Source of the DNA: Candidatus Poseidoniaceae archaeon
GTDB taxonomy: Archaea; Thermoplasmatota; Poseidoniia; Poseidoniales; Poseidoniaceae
Direction: 5' to 3'
Length of the DNA stretch: 64,000 nucleotides
NCBI GenBank assembly: GCA_949372875.1
Contig: CASIAW010000001.1
Coordinates: 310,001-374,000, forward strand
The position numbers and the translations under genes were made by a program. Shown here piece after piece: positions 1-10,501 of the stretch (position 1 is its first letter; each line of letters begins with the position of its first letter). The notes under the pieces are model-generated. The model was not told the origin of the DNA. It searched no databases and saw only the letters and a list, made by a program, of their open reading frames with translations.

Positions 1-3000
1 TGATCGTCTTACTTCCTTCAACAAAGTCTTCAGGAGCAAATGCCGTGAACATTTGAGAACGGCTGTCACCCTTAGCGATGTTAATGATTGATTGAGGTGG
101 TGTTACTTCCCAGCCAGCTGGTATATTGTCGGCTAATTCGATGGTGAAAGAGTCATCACCGTTTCCGATGTTAACCAGTTCGAAACCAAAGGAACTACTT
201 CCACCAGACCCAATACCGATTTCGGTTGGGACGTCGTTGAATTCAAACCCGTAGATTTGAGGAACTTGGACCTTCATAGCAATTTCACTGGATGGTGTCC
301 CGTCATTAATCAAACGAACCTTCAGCGAGTGAGGATCTTCTAAGTGCCATGCATCGGATTGATTAGCAACCAAAATTCGAACACGAACTACCGCAGATGA
401 AGCAATACTGGTATCTGAGGAACCATTACCAATTCCAAGTGAAACTTCATGAGATTCAACAAAGTCAGTTCCATTCCAGAATTCAATACTCCATTCTGCT
501 TCATCAGGCGCTACTCCGATTTGTCCGAGAACATCAAACACTTGCACCGTCTCAGTACCCTCGTATTGGATGTTCAAATCCAATTCGATGGCTTGGTAGC
601 CTTCATCTTCAGGTATTGCAAGGTATGCAAGATTTGAATCGTCTTCAACTGTAGCATTGACAATGCTGTTTTCAACGATTGTTATCACTGTATCAGAATT
701 GATGGTTCGTGTGTAAGAAAGGGCTACGGGTGAACGTCCTTCAGCAACAAGAGTAACTGCGCCACCGATGTAATCCATTTCGAGATTCAAATCGTGTTGA
801 ATCGTTACAAAGGATGAATCCATTTCGATTTCGTCTGCAGGCATCAAGATGCTAATACTTCCATCACTGCCTACTGGTATGTCCCATTCAAGGTCTGAAC
901 CAATAGCAAATGTGATCGATACTGATTCGTTAAGCATGGATGAACCATTACCTGATGAACCAGCATGGTGCTCTTCGAGATTGATGTCTGTCCAAGAGGT
1001 CGTGAGGTCAATCCAACCACCGAGAGACATCTCAAGGTCGAGAGTTGCACCATCTGAAATACTTGCATCAAGTAATCCAACTGCAACACCGCCACCGTTC
1101 TCGCCAGCATTGGCTTCTGTTACTACAACAATCCACTCGCCTGGCGCAATAACTGCGGACCAGGTAAGTTGGTCATTTGCAAATACTGAAGTCACTGTTT
1201 GCATTTCTCCTGCCATTCCAGTGGATGGGTAAAGAACCACGGTAGAGCCGTTCAATCGACTCGCATCGTTAATGTCAGTGACGTTACCGGACACGGAAAC
1301 GTTACCGGCAGTAACTTCAATGTCATGTGATTCAGGTTCCGAATAGACTGGGTATGCACTTGAGTTCGAAACATTATACACTTCTGTGCTAAATCCTTCT
1401 TTGCTCACACTGACTTGATATTCATCCTGTATAGGGACAAAGAGTGACCAAACACCGAACTCATCGGTTGTCACATTCGTGTCAATCTCAGAATTATTCA
1501 TTCCAAGAATCGTAACCGTAATGTTTTGGACACCTTCTGTGCCACCTGGAAGGTCATCATCGTTCAAGTCCCAGAATACTTTCCCACCGATTTCGACTTC
1601 CAATTCAGCATAGTATACGCCCAAGTCAAGAACGCCATCAACTGCAGATGCAGTCGAGAATGGTGAAGCAGAAGTGTCGAGGGTCCAGTGACGTTGAGGG
1701 GCTGTTTCGTTGAGGAACAAGCTCCAGTTTCCTGGCATCAACTGTTCGGTGACATTACCATTCAAGTCTGACTTTGGAAGAGTAACGTTACCATAACCAT
1801 CGTGGCTGACAAGCGTGACTCGTATGTCAGACATATTCGATTCAGTGTTCAATTCTTGCAATTGGAAACTCATTTCGACAACGTCAAAAGACATCAATTC
1901 GAGGTTTGTTCGGACAGACGAATCGTTACCAACGCTGAATGGGTAACGGAGTGTCTCGGTGCTATCGTTGTCTGCGAGGAATGGAGCGATGATGGCAACC
2001 CAATCTCCAGCAGGAACATAGGAGGAGAACGTTCCATTGACATCAGAAGCCATGTTGAACCACAGGTCATCAGCTTCGTTACGAAGTAGGAATTGCTTCT
2101 CAACTGCACCACCACTGGAGTTGGTTATTTCTCCTGAAACCAAGTAGTCGTTTCGTAGCGTAAATGCTACAGCTTCTTCGTAGGCATCAAGTCCGACTAA
2201 AATTGGATCAAACACATTTGCTCCAATAAGCGCATAATCTGAAGCATTTTCATCGGAGGCATCCGTAGAGTTCAGAACAAGGCTGTAAAGTCCCGGTTCA
2301 AGAACAACTGTGATGTTTCCAACAGAAGTGTAGTCAAGAGAGGTGTAATTGTGTTGTTTCCCATGACTATTGAGTGGCATGAGAGAGAACGAAGGGCTAA
2401 CTGCAGTTCCGTTCGCAAATACTCCATCGCTTCCTGCATCCATGAAGATGTTGAGTTCTATGGTAACATACTCGGGGTAAACAAACAATTCGACAGGAGT
2501 AGGTGGGGTGTCGACGTCAATCACAATATTATAATTCTCAACATCTGTTGAATTCAACTTCTCTTCATCGACGGAGAAGTCCCATTCTCCTTCCTGTAAG
2601 TAGAATACAAACTCTCCGGAATCGAGGATTACCGAAACCCATTCAAGACCATCACTATCCGTTGCTACAACACTTTGGGAACTGTCGTAACCTGGAACAA
2701 GGCCATCCCACAGGGATGAATTGTCGTAAAGGAATACAAATCCAGTAACACTTGTCGTTGGTTCCAAATACATGAGGCCAAGGTCAATCTCGGCATCTCC
2801 AGTAAGTTCAATCAGTTGACCTCCCGACATTTGGGACGCAATACTAAATGTCGTCATATGGAAGTCATTGCCACTTGGCAAGCGAATACTATAGTTTCCA
2901 TCTGTTTCGACTGTTGTCGAGAATGATAAGTCATTCGAGATGAAATTAATATCCAAACCTGCTGCAGGTTGACTCTGTTCGAGTTTAACATCTGCTCCTT

Positions 3001-6000
3001 CAGCCGCCCAAACGGAGTAGTTCAGGTCATTGTTGAATATTCCACCGTCAACAACACGAATGCTGCCGTTCACCCAAGTACCAATTGCATAGGCACTTGA
3101 AAGACTCAAGTCTTCATTTTCGAGCGATACGTGATCAAACAAGATGTATTCGTCTCCAGCTTCATCAGAAATTGTGTATGCACCCATTGGCAGTTCAATG
3201 TAGACCAGACCGTTTTCATCAGATGTTGCGTTAAGCGGACCGAACAATGGATCCTCGTTGGTAAAGGTCACAATTCGTCCTGCAACGTCTGTGTAAGCAT
3301 CCTGTGTAAGTGGATCGACTGGTGAGGTGAGTTGCAATGTGATATCATGCATCTCTGGAATATCCATCAGCAATGTAAAGTTCTCTGATGCATCTCGAAC
3401 TGTGAATGTTTCATTGAGTTCATACCAGCCATCTCCGTCGACGTCGACGCGATAATAGTATTCACCAGCAGCAAGTGGACCCTCGGAAAAGTTTCCAAAT
3501 TCATCTGTCGTGATTTCTGTTACTGCTGAAAGTCCCAAATCAACATCAACAAGTTCGAAGGTTTCGTTTGCAAAGGCAACTTCATAGAAGTCTTGAAGGG
3601 TATCTTCAAAGATGGAACCCGGCATAGTCATTTGCAAATCATATGAAGGAGAAATATCCACATTCACCGGATCAGGAAGAAGAACTTCCTTTCCGTTATC
3701 AAGTTGAGCAATCATGTTGTAAACTCCAGGAATAAGCCCCGTGATGTAGAATGAACCGGGCTGAACCATTGGCCCAGAGAATTCTCCAGTTCCAATGAAG
3801 AGTCCAGTTCCGTTCAGTGTACCAATACCCTCAAAGGAGCCTGTAGCCTCAAACGAGTCGCCAACGTGCTCAGTAACGAGAGTTGAGATTCCATCAGAGG
3901 TCAGACGTCCATTTGCTTCTATTTCTCCATCCAAAAGATAGATGAGCGGTGATGCTGTAGAATCTTGGAGACAAAGTGAGGCATTTTCTGGCATTGGAGC
4001 AGTTTCATTGTCGAGACATGAAACGACACTTTCGTTCGAGACCCATGATGCTGCAAGTGTTCCCTTGCCGTTCCATGTTCCGTTACTTGTGTAGACACGA
4101 CTGTCAGCGATTGAACGAGTGAACGTTCCTGTGAAGTCATCTGCAAAGGCAACACCGTCGCTCTCAAAGGTTCCATTTTCGGTGAATGTCACTTCACCGG
4201 TTCCTTGGAGGATTCGGCTATCTTCAGATGTGAATGAACCATTGGTCGTAGTCAGTGTGTAATTTTCCGTCATTGACCAGATATTTCGCAGAATAAAGTC
4301 GGTGCTAACCAAAGCATCGCCATCGAATGATTCGTGACCAGCCCAGGTAACTTGTCCTGAAACACCACTGCTTTCTACAGCGATATCGAATGGAATGGAA
4401 ACTTCAACAAATCGATCGGCTTGTTGTGCGGTAATGTTGTGTTGGTATTCACCAAGCCAACTCATGTTTGCAACTTGTCCGAGAACCGCTGTAATATCAT
4501 TCACTTGACGGTCATCGTTTGTGACGGTCAAGATATCACCTAAACCTTGTGAATAGCCTCCAGAGCGGATATTATCTTGAGCTGCTATTGGGTTATAATC
4601 ACCCGCAAATGCACTCACACGAATACGTCCTGCTGGAGCGTCAAAAGACCATTCGCCGTTCTCATCAGCGTCTGTATATCCGATTGGCACCCAATAGGTG
4701 TCAGGGTCAAGGTCTTCTGTGCCTTCGCCAGAGAATGCATCTCGCTCGATAAGCAATCGAACGCCAGGCAACCCCTGGCCGTTATCGCTCATTGTAACTT
4801 GACCCGAGATTTCTGCTCCCGAGTAGTACTTGAGAATCTTGACAAGTGTGTTTGTTGATGCAATTCCAGAAGATTGTTGTTCTGCAGTTACAGAACTATT
4901 GTCTTCGGGGGTATACCAATTTGCGATGACAAAGTGATTTTGCATTGCACCTGGTAGTGGGAGCGCTTGGCCCAATATGCTACCTGGACTTCCGGATTGT
5001 CCGAAATGTTGTGCCGGTTGAGGATTTGAAGAACCTGCATCGACGCCAAGTGAAGAGGCACCGTATCCGACATAAGCTCGTGCAAGCATAGTATCGAAGA
5101 ATGCAGCATTGTGATCTACCCGAACATCTTCCACTTGTAATGGGTCAATGTCCGAACCAGATTGCTGGTTCAGGAAATCTTCCGTAATTGCTCGGTCGAC
5201 TTCTTCTCGAGTCATCTCATCTGGGAATTCTCCACGCATTGTTTCGTAGACTTCATCCATGTAAGTGGAAATATCTTGGCCACTCAAAATGGTAGGTGCG
5301 CCAAAGATACCCATTGGTTGACCTTGATTGTAATTCATATCTTGAGTGTAACGTCCTGCACGAGGATACAATCGGTTGTCGATAGCGAAGTATCGAATTT
5401 CGTGATCACGTTCAACAATTTCTCCTGGAGCACCGTCGTAGTCTTGGACTTTGTAATATCCTTCAAGATTAATCAAATCATCATACATATCGATAATTTG
5501 TTCAGAGTCAAGTGTCAGCGAGAGTAACTGAACTGTCAATGAAAGACGCGTGTTCTTACGGTGAATGTTCGTCCCAACAGAATCATACTCTTCGATGAGG
5601 TCAGCAGTATACCAATAATCACCGATGATGTAATGTGTTGTGTCATACACATTGTCAGCACCTGTACGAATGTTGTTTGTGAAAGTACGATTTGCTTCAA
5701 ACAATTCAGACCAGTCACCATCAACGCAGGTTGCAGAGAGTGAATCAGTACAGATTATACGTTCGCCATCATCATATACTCGCCAGTAGGGAGTCGATTG
5801 GTCAAACACACCATTTGTTTGGTGATAGCCAACCGCTAAGACGACATCGTCGTTTGTTTGGAACACTTCAAAACTGTTGAGTTCAGCAAGTGCAATCATT
5901 TCATCATGGTCAACACTTGTTGACATGGTGGTGAAGAGATCCATTTGTGCATCATTCAGGTAAGAATCAACGATGTTGCTGTATCCTGAGGTGAAAGCTG

Positions 6001-9000
6001 TATCACCTGTTCGAGCCTGATTGTATTCAATATCTCCTTGACCAAGTTGCCAAATAAACATTGAAACCAAATCTTCTTGGCTTCTGGCGAGTAACATGTT
6101 TCCAGTTGCAGGAATTCCGGACTGGAAGTTATCTGAAACTGACGGGTGCTCTCCTGTATCAAGTGCTTGGAAACCATAGTCCCACCATGAGACGAAAGCA
6201 GGACGTTCAGAGTATGCCATGTCAGTATCTTGATTCGCAAGCCACTCATAAGCAGTATTCCAGCCGTTATCATTGAATCCGGAACCAAAAGATCCGAGAT
6301 ACCAATTCCCGTCATAGGTGCTGTCATCGAGGAATGAAAAACCACCAACTTCCCAACGGAAAGCGTCAGGAATGATATTGTAGATTGTTTCATCGATGTC
6401 ATCTTCCGCATTGTTACTACCCGGAATAGCAGCATCCAGACCGTAAGTAAATTGTTGTCCAAACAACATAATCATGACAAGCATGATTGCCGAGAAAGAT
6501 GGTGTTCGCCAAACGGCAACACGTGCACCACGGATACGGTCTTCAGGTGAACGAATACCGAGTTTCTTCCAAGTCTTGACAAGACCTCCCCAATTGGCCC
6601 ACTTCCAGAGTGAAACAATACCCCAAGCACCGAGAACGGCAATTGCAGGTGTTGCGTTGAACATAAATCGAGCAGCAGTCCAAGCCATGAAGGATGCAGC
6701 GAGAATCCAAACACCGAATACGAGGTTCGTTTGCTTGCGCTTTCGTAGAGCCGACCAGATGCAAAGAACACCCATGATAAGTGATAAGACAAAGGTGATT
6801 GGGCCGAATTGAGCAAAGAGTTGTCCTCTGTTTGGTGCGTTTGCTTCAGCAACTGTTCCGAAAATCTTGGTCTTTGTGAAGTATCCGCTACCAGTGAACA
6901 ATACGTCCCATGCATTGGAAATGTTTGCTTGCTTGAGTAGCCACAATGCCAAGAAGAAGACAGCACCTGCAGTCACAAGAACACCCAAGATGAGCAACCA
7001 AGGCTTGTCACGGAATCCAGTTGTTACAAAGCTGATAGCCAGTGTGAACACGAAGATAAACAAGAATGGTTGCAATCCAGTTCCATCCAGAATCAAATTA
7101 ATTTGAGGATGACCATAGAATGGAAGAGCCATCAAGAAATTAACACTAAGCATGGTCAAGAACAGAACATTGAGAGTTGTCGAATCTCGACGGCGGAACA
7201 TGTTAATTGAAACCTGAGCCGCATAAGCCAAGAAGAGAATCGAAGGCCCAACGACGAAACCTTTCCAGCCAAGAGAGACAACACCGAAACTTACACCGGC
7301 CAATACAGCAGATGAAAAGGCGGCCTTTCGTTGAGATATAACCGCTGAGATTGCAGCGATAAAGGCTGCTGGTGTAGCCGAAGAAGAGCGAATCAAACGC
7401 TCTGTTCCTGCATACTTCACAGCCCGAAGCCAGAACATGAATCCAAGAGTGATGAACAGCATGATGAATGCGTCGTGGTCAGCCAGAGCCCATGTTGAGT
7501 GGCTCACGTGAGCCGGCATGAAAGCGATAAGCCATGCTGCAATGACTGCAGCTTTTGCGTTAACGTGTTCACGAGCAATAGCAGCAACAGGGAAAATCGT
7601 AAGGGCCCCGTAAATAGCAGGGAGGGACAAAATAGCCCACCAAACTGCATCTCCGTTTGCGAAGAATGGTTCCAAAATCAGAGCAAGGACAGCAATAGAC
7701 CAAGTAAAGATTGGAGGTCGAGGATTGATTCCACCAACTGGATAGAAGCGGTCAGCGTCAACAATCATGTGTGCATTATTTGCAAGAATGTAGTCGACAA
7801 CACGCTTCATGTACCACGGGTCAGAACCGCCAGTCATGTCCCAGTTTCCGGTTCCGTATGCGTTCATTGAAGGAACGAGATACCACTGAGTTCGAATGAC
7901 TAAACCAAAGAAGAAAGCCAAACCAATCATGACGCTTGCCCAGTGTTGATTCCAAAACAACCGAGCGCCAGAGTATTCGTGATCTTCACGGTTTACCCAT
8001 CCGCCCCACGAATCGTGAGTGGAAATGGAATAAATTCCAACGCCGATGAAGAATGTAGCGCCGAGCCAAATGAGGCTGCCCCAGTTACCATTCAACATCT
8101 CGATAGAGAACATTCCAGCATCATACCAAGTAGAAACTTGATACAATGTCCAAAGAGAACCAAGTGTCATGGCACGTGTGTGCCATCGCTCGGAAAACAT
8201 ACCTGCTACAATCAGAGCCACCATTCCGGTAAAGAAAGCAGACCAGTAACTGAAGTAGCCATGGTATCCATCAACTGTGTTAATTCCAAGTTGATCCGCA
8301 ACTGCAACGCTATCGAAGTGCCACAGACTGCCAATATGGGCGAGTGCCCAAACTACGAGAGCAACCTGTAATGGAAGGTTCTTTTTATTGATGACAGATG
8401 TTGTGTCGTCATTCAAGAAACCAAACCAACCTTCTTTTCCGACGGGGGTCAAAATGCCCCGTGTGAATGTGGCGAAAAGAGTGCCAAGAAGGATAAACAG
8501 GGTGAGGTATGAAAAGAATTGATACCCAACTGCTTGGTGCTTCAAGTTCAAAGTCGATACGAAACTTGCTTGTTCTTCGGCGCCTGCCAAGTTGTAAATC
8601 TCAGGAAGATTCGCTAAAGCGTCCCCTGCCATGATGATTCCAATATTGATTCCAACCGCTGCAAAGATGACGATTGATGCAATCTCGTGTCGTCCTCGAC
8701 CGTTCATGAAATGAACGCCGAAGGTAACAAGAGCAAACATGAGTGCTGTGAAAGCACCGTAATCTTGCCAGTAAATGATTTCTGCACCGATGAGAGCAAC
8801 GGCCAGAGTTGAGAGGGAAAGGGTGGCCTTTGAAATGGATGAAGATTCGGATTGGTTGAGCATCGACGGAAGAAGTCCGAAGATACTTGCGACGATGACG
8901 AAAATCATCGGCGTCATGTTGTCTACATTGAGCTCGAAGTCTACGCCGACGAGCTTGATGGCTGCGATTGCTAGCAGGACTGCAAGGGGGGCAATAAGCC

Positions 9001-9052
9001 ATCCGAGCGGTGCTGCTGGCGCAGTGCTGTGTGTGCCAGTTTTCTGTTCCAT
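1..9052 (-). CDS. aglB: Giant AglB/STT3-type oligosaccharyltransferase, 3' end outside window
   Basis: Catalytic subunit of archaeal N-glycosylation, moving a lipid-linked glycan to Asn in N-x-S/T sites on the outer membrane face. The ATG is at 9052 and the frame stays open for 3017 codons to the window edge. Residues 1 to about 365 form roughly ten membrane segments that precede the usual STT3 fold. The STT3 core then shows the first acidic motif (SDPWY, Asp 411), the second (DHD, residues 525-527) and the signature WWDYG at 956-960. The two acidic motifs are 114 residues apart, a normal spacing for the family. Beyond about residue 1400 there are only beta-rich repeats: carboxypeptidase-regulatory-like units near 1417, 1774 and 2587, an SdrD-B-like unit near 2494, and a NEW3-like domain near 2940-3017. 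N-x-S/T sites are frequent in this tail. Ordinary AglB is about 600 to 1000 residues. The enzyme call is firm; the function of both extensions is unknown. Confidence 0.92.
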   Translation of the reverse strand, partial: MEQKTGTHSTAPAAPLGWLIAPLAVLLAIAAIKLVGVDFELNVDNMTPMIFVIVASIFGLLPSMLNQSESSSISKATLSLSTLAVALIGAEIIYWQDYGAFTALMFALVTFGVHFMNGRGRHEIASIVIFAAVGINIGIIMAGDALANLPEIYNLAGAEEQASFVSTLNLKHQAVGYQFFSYLTLFILLGTLFATFTRGILTPVGKEGWFGFLNDDTTSVINKKNLPLQVALVVWALAHIGSLWHFDSVAVADQLGINTVDGYHGYFSYWSAFFTGMVALIVAGMFSERWHTRAMTLGSLWTLYQVSTWYDAGMFSIEMLNGNWGSLIWLGATFFIGVGIYSISTHDSWGGWVNREDHEYSGARLFWNQHWASVMIGLAFFFGLVIRTQWYLVPSMNAYGTGNWDMTGGSDPWYMKRVVDYILANNAHMIVDADRFYPVGGINPRPPIFTWSIAVLALILEPFFANGDAVWWAILSLPAIYGALTIFPVAAIAREHVNAKAAVIAAWLIAFMPAHVSHSTWALADHDAFIMLFITLGFMFWLRAVKYAGTERLIRSSSATPAAFIAAISAVISQRKAAFSSAVLAGVSFGVVSLGWKGFVVGPSILFLAYAAQVSINMFRRRDSTTLNVLFLTMLSVNFLMALPFYGHPQINLILDGTGLQPFLFIFVFTLAISFVTTGFRDKPWLLILGVLVTAGAVFFLALWLLKQANISNAWDVLFTGSGYFTKTKIFGTVAEANAPNRGQLFAQFGPITFVLSLIMGVLCIWSALRKRKQTNLVFGVWILAASFMAWTAARFMFNATPAIAVLGAWGIVSLWKWANWGGLVKTWKKLGIRSPEDRIRGARVAVWRTPSFSAIMLVMIMLFGQQFTYGLDAAIPGSNNAEDDIDETIYNIIPDAFRWEVGGFSFLDDSTYDGNWYLGSFGSGFNDNGWNTAYEWLANQDTDMAYSERPAFVSWWDYGFQALDTGEHPSVSDNFQSGIPATGNMLLARSQEDLVSMFIWQLGQGDIEYNQARTGDTAFTSGYSNIVDSYLNDAQMDLFTTMSTSVDHDEMIALAELNSFEVFQTNDDVVLAVGYHQTNGVFDQSTPYWRVYDDGERIICTDSLSATCVDGDWSELFEANRTFTNNIRTGADNVYDTTHYIIGDYWYTADLIEEYDSVGTNIHRKNTRLSLTVQLLSLTLDSEQIIDMYDDLINLEGYYKVQDYDGAPGEIVERDHEIRYFAIDNRLYPRAGRYTQDMNYNQGQPMGIFGAPTILSGQDISTYMDEVYETMRGEFPDEMTREEVDRAITEDFLNQQSGSDIDPLQVEDVRVDHNAAFFDTMLARAYVGYGASSLGVDAGSSNPQPAQHFGQSGSPGSILGQALPLPGAMQNHFVIANWYTPEDNSSVTAEQQSSGIASTNTLVKILKYYSGAEISGQVTMSDNGQGLPGVRLLIERDAFSGEGTEDLDPDTYWVPIGYTDADENGEWSFDAPAGRIRVSAFAGDYNPIAAQDNIRSGGYSQGLGDILTVTNDDRQVNDITAVLGQVANMSWLGEYQHNITAQQADRFVEVSIPFDIAVESSGVSGQVTWAGHESFDGDALVSTDFILRNIWSMTENYTLTTTNGSFTSEDSRILQGTGEVTFTENGTFESDGVAFADDFTGTFTRSIADSRVYTSNGTWNGKGTLAASWVSNESVVSCLDNETAPMPENASLCLQDSTASPLIYLLDGEIEANGRLTSDGISTLVTEHVGDSFEATGSFEGIGTLNGTGLFIGTGEFSGPMVQPGSFYITGLIPGVYNMIAQLDNGKEVLLPDPVNVDISPSYDLQMTMPGSIFEDTLQDFYEVAFANETFELVDVDLGLSAVTEITTDEFGNFSEGPLAAGEYYYRVDVDGDGWYELNETFTVRDASENFTLLMDIPEMHDITLQLTSPVDPLTQDAYTDVAGRIVTFTNEDPLFGPLNATSDENGLVYIELPMGAYTISDEAGDEYILFDHVSLENEDLSLSSAYAIGTWVNGSIRVVDGGIFNNDLNYSVWAAEGADVKLEQSQPAAGLDINFISNDLSFSTTVETDGNYSIRLPSGNDFHMTTFSIASQMSGGQLIELTGDAEIDLGLMYLEPTTSVTGFVFLYDNSSLWDGLVPGYDSSQSVVATDSDGLEWVSVILDSGEFVFYLQEGEWDFSVDEEKLNSTDVENYNIVIDVDTPPTPVELFVYPEYVTIELNIFMDAGSDGVFANGTAVSPSFSLMPLNSHGKQHNYTSLDYTSVGNITVVLEPGLYSLVLNSTDASDENASDYALIGANVFDPILVGLDAYEEAVAFTLRNDYLVSGEITNSSGGAVEKQFLLRNEADDLWFNMASDVNGTFSSYVPAGDWVAIIAPFLADNDSTETLRYPFSVGNDSSVRTNLELMSFDVVEMSFQLQELNTESNMSDIRVTLVSHDGYGNVTLPKSDLNGNVTEQLMPGNWSLFLNETAPQRHWTLDTSASPFSTASAVDGVLDLGVYYAELEVEIGGKVFWDLNDDDLPGGTEGVQNITVTILGMNNSEIDTNVTTDEFGVWSLFVPIQDEYQVSVSKEGFSTEVYNVSNSSAYPVYSEPESHDIEVTAGNVSVSGNVTDINDASRLNGSTVVLYPSTGMAGEMQTVTSVFANDQLTWSAVIAPGEWIVVVTEANAGENGGGVAVGLLDASISDGATLDLEMSLGGWIDLTTSWTDINLEEHHAGSSGNGSSMLNESVSITFAIGSDLEWDIPVGSDGSISILMPADEIEMDSSFVTIQHDLNLEMDYIGGAVTLVAEGRSPVALSYTRTINSDTVITIVENSIVNATVEDDSNLAYLAIPEDEGYQAIELDLNIQYEGTETVQVFDVLGQIGVAPDEAEWSIEFWNGTDFVESHEVSLGIGNGSSDTSIASSAVVRVRILVANQSDAWHLEDPHSLKVRLINDGTPSSEIAMKVQVPQIYGFEFNDVPTEIGIGSGGSSSFGFELVNIGNGDDSFTIELADNIPAGWEVTPPQSIINIAKGDSRSQMFTAFAPEDFVEGSKTI

Positions 9053-9177
9053 TTTTTATCCCTCAAAGGTGTTTGCGCGACAGCAGCAAGGCTGAAGCGT
9101 CTTCGCCACTTGAGAGCCTCTTTTAATGACTCCGCTGTATGAACAACATATGAAAGCAACGCTGTGTCGCATTTAAT

Positions 9178-9194
9178 GGGGTGAATTAAACCCC
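9178..9194. other. Short inverted repeat between purD and aglB
   Basis: A perfect 5-base stem (GGGGT / ACCCC) flanks a 7-base loop, with a T run following on the plus strand only. Both neighbouring genes run on the minus strand, so it is badly oriented for a terminator. It may be part of the aglB leader or incidental. No clear TATA box was recognised in 9053-9220. Confidence 0.25.
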
Positions 9195-9220
9195 TTTTTC
9201 GGGCAGGAATAAGGCCGTAT

Positions 9221-10501
9221 TCAAGGGGTTGAAAGGGCACGAAAAGCGATGTCACCACGGTAGTGTGAACCATCCAATTCGATTGATTCTATCAATTCGT
9301 AAGCGAGTTTGACAGAAGCCTCCAGAGTAGGCCCCGAAGCACTGCAAGAAAGCACTCTTCCGCCGGTTGAAATGAGTTGGCCTTGCTCGTCAAAACCCGT
9401 CCCAGCATGATTCACCCAAGCAGAAACACCATCCGATTGAATTGGTTCTAACGACCCTTGAATTGGTCGACCTTTGACAGGAGATTCAGGATAGCCTTCT
9501 GCTGCGAGAACAACAGTTGCAGTAAACATGTCATGGAATTGGACATCGATTTCTGCTAGGCGATCGCTGGATGCAGCTGCAAGGACTTCATACAGATCTG
9601 TCTTCAAAAGTGGGAGGGTAATTTGACATTCAGGGTCTCCAAAACGAACGTTAAATTCAACCACATTGGGTCGACCTGAATCCGGAATCATGAGACCAAC
9701 ATACAGCACGCCACGGTACGGAGTTCCGGTGGAGAGCAGATAATCGTGCATCGGTTTGATTATTGTCTCTACAGTTCTTTGATGGACAATGTCTGAAACG
9801 ACAGGTGCTGGGCAGTAAGCGCCCATTCCGCCTGTATTCGGGCCTTTATCACCATCATATGCTCGCTTGTGATCTTGGCTTGCAGGTAAGCAAACAAACC
9901 CTGAACCATCCATAATGACCAACATGCTTGCTTCTTCCCCTGGTAGAAAATCCTCGAGTAATACTTGCCCATCTTTTTCGATTGATGATTGAATAAAAGA
10001 ATACGCTTCCGTCCTATCTTTGGTAACGACCACTCCTTTCCCACCGGCAAGTACGTCTCGCTTAACAACCCAAGGATGGCCTGAGAAGTCATCCAGTGCA
10101 GCATCGATATCGCTTCCTTTAGAGAGGACATGGAACGGTGCTGTAGGGACATTTGCTGCACGCATGACTTGTTTGGCGTGTAATTTTGAGCCTTCCAGGT
10201 TGGCGAGTTTGGAAACCGGTCCGAAGCATGGGACTTTCATCTGCTCAAGCCTGTCAGCAAGTGCAGCACATAAGGGAGCCTCAGGTCCAACAACCACGAG
10301 ATCAGCATTGATGTTTTTGGTGAGGTCCAACAGACCTTCAATATCGCTTGCGGAGATAGGATGGTTTGTCGCTAGAGAAGAAGTTCCTGCATTGCCTGGC
10401 GCACAGTGGAGTTCAGTTACGTGCTTGGACCGACTCAGTTCCATGCACAGCGCATGCTCACGCCCACCTCCACCAACAACGAGAACAACTTTCTCTGCCA
10501 T
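9221..10501 (-). CDS. purD: Phosphoribosylamine-glycine ligase
   Basis: PurD (GAR synthetase) joins glycine to phosphoribosylamine using ATP, the second step of purine synthesis in the cytoplasm. The 426-residue length is normal. The N-terminal domain opens with a glycine-rich turn and GREHAL (residues 10-18). The ATP-grasp region has the glycine-rich KGVVV loop, and the C-terminal part carries the conserved FNVRFGDPE metal-binding stretch. The ATG start at 10501 is the first in frame. The gene is divergent from carS and upstream of aglB on the same strand. Other purine genes (purE, guaAb) lie 20 kb away, so the pathway is scattered rather than clustered. Confidence 0.96.
   Translation of the reverse strand: MAEKVVLVVGGGGREHALCMELSRSKHVTELHCAPGNAGTSSLATNHPISASDIEGLLDLTKNINADLVVVGPEAPLCAALADRLEQMKVPCFGPVSKLANLEGSKLHAKQVMRAANVPTAPFHVLSKGSDIDAALDDFSGHPWVVKRDVLAGGKGVVVTKDRTEAYSFIQSSIEKDGQVLLEDFLPGEEASMLVIMDGSGFVCLPASQDHKRAYDGDKGPNTGGMGAYCPAPVVSDIVHQRTVETIIKPMHDYLLSTGTPYRGVLYVGLMIPDSGRPNVVEFNVRFGDPECQITLPLLKTDLYEVLAAASSDRLAEIDVQFHDMFTATVVLAAEGYPESPVKGRPIQGSLEPIQSDGVSAWVNHAGTGFDEQGQLISTGGRVLSCSASGPTLEASVKLAYELIESIELDGSHYRGDIAFRALSTP

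Noticed and set aside
849-1232. 127-codon plus-strand frame opposite the giant AglB gene
   Set aside because: It lies antisense within the uninterrupted AglB frame and has no family features; the many plus-strand frames in 1-9000 have the same cause.
5956-6462. 168-codon minus-strand frame inside aglB
   Set aside because: Same strand but another frame; the AglB frame through this stretch carries WWDYG, so this is a shadow.
1-9052. Possible frameshift or gene fusion by assembly error in aglB
   Set aside because: The frame at the left edge is the same as at the ATG and at the WWDYG motif, with no stop between; a shift would have broken it.
9178-9194. Transcription terminator after purD
   Set aside because: The T run follows the stem on the plus strand while purD runs on the minus strand; orientation is wrong.
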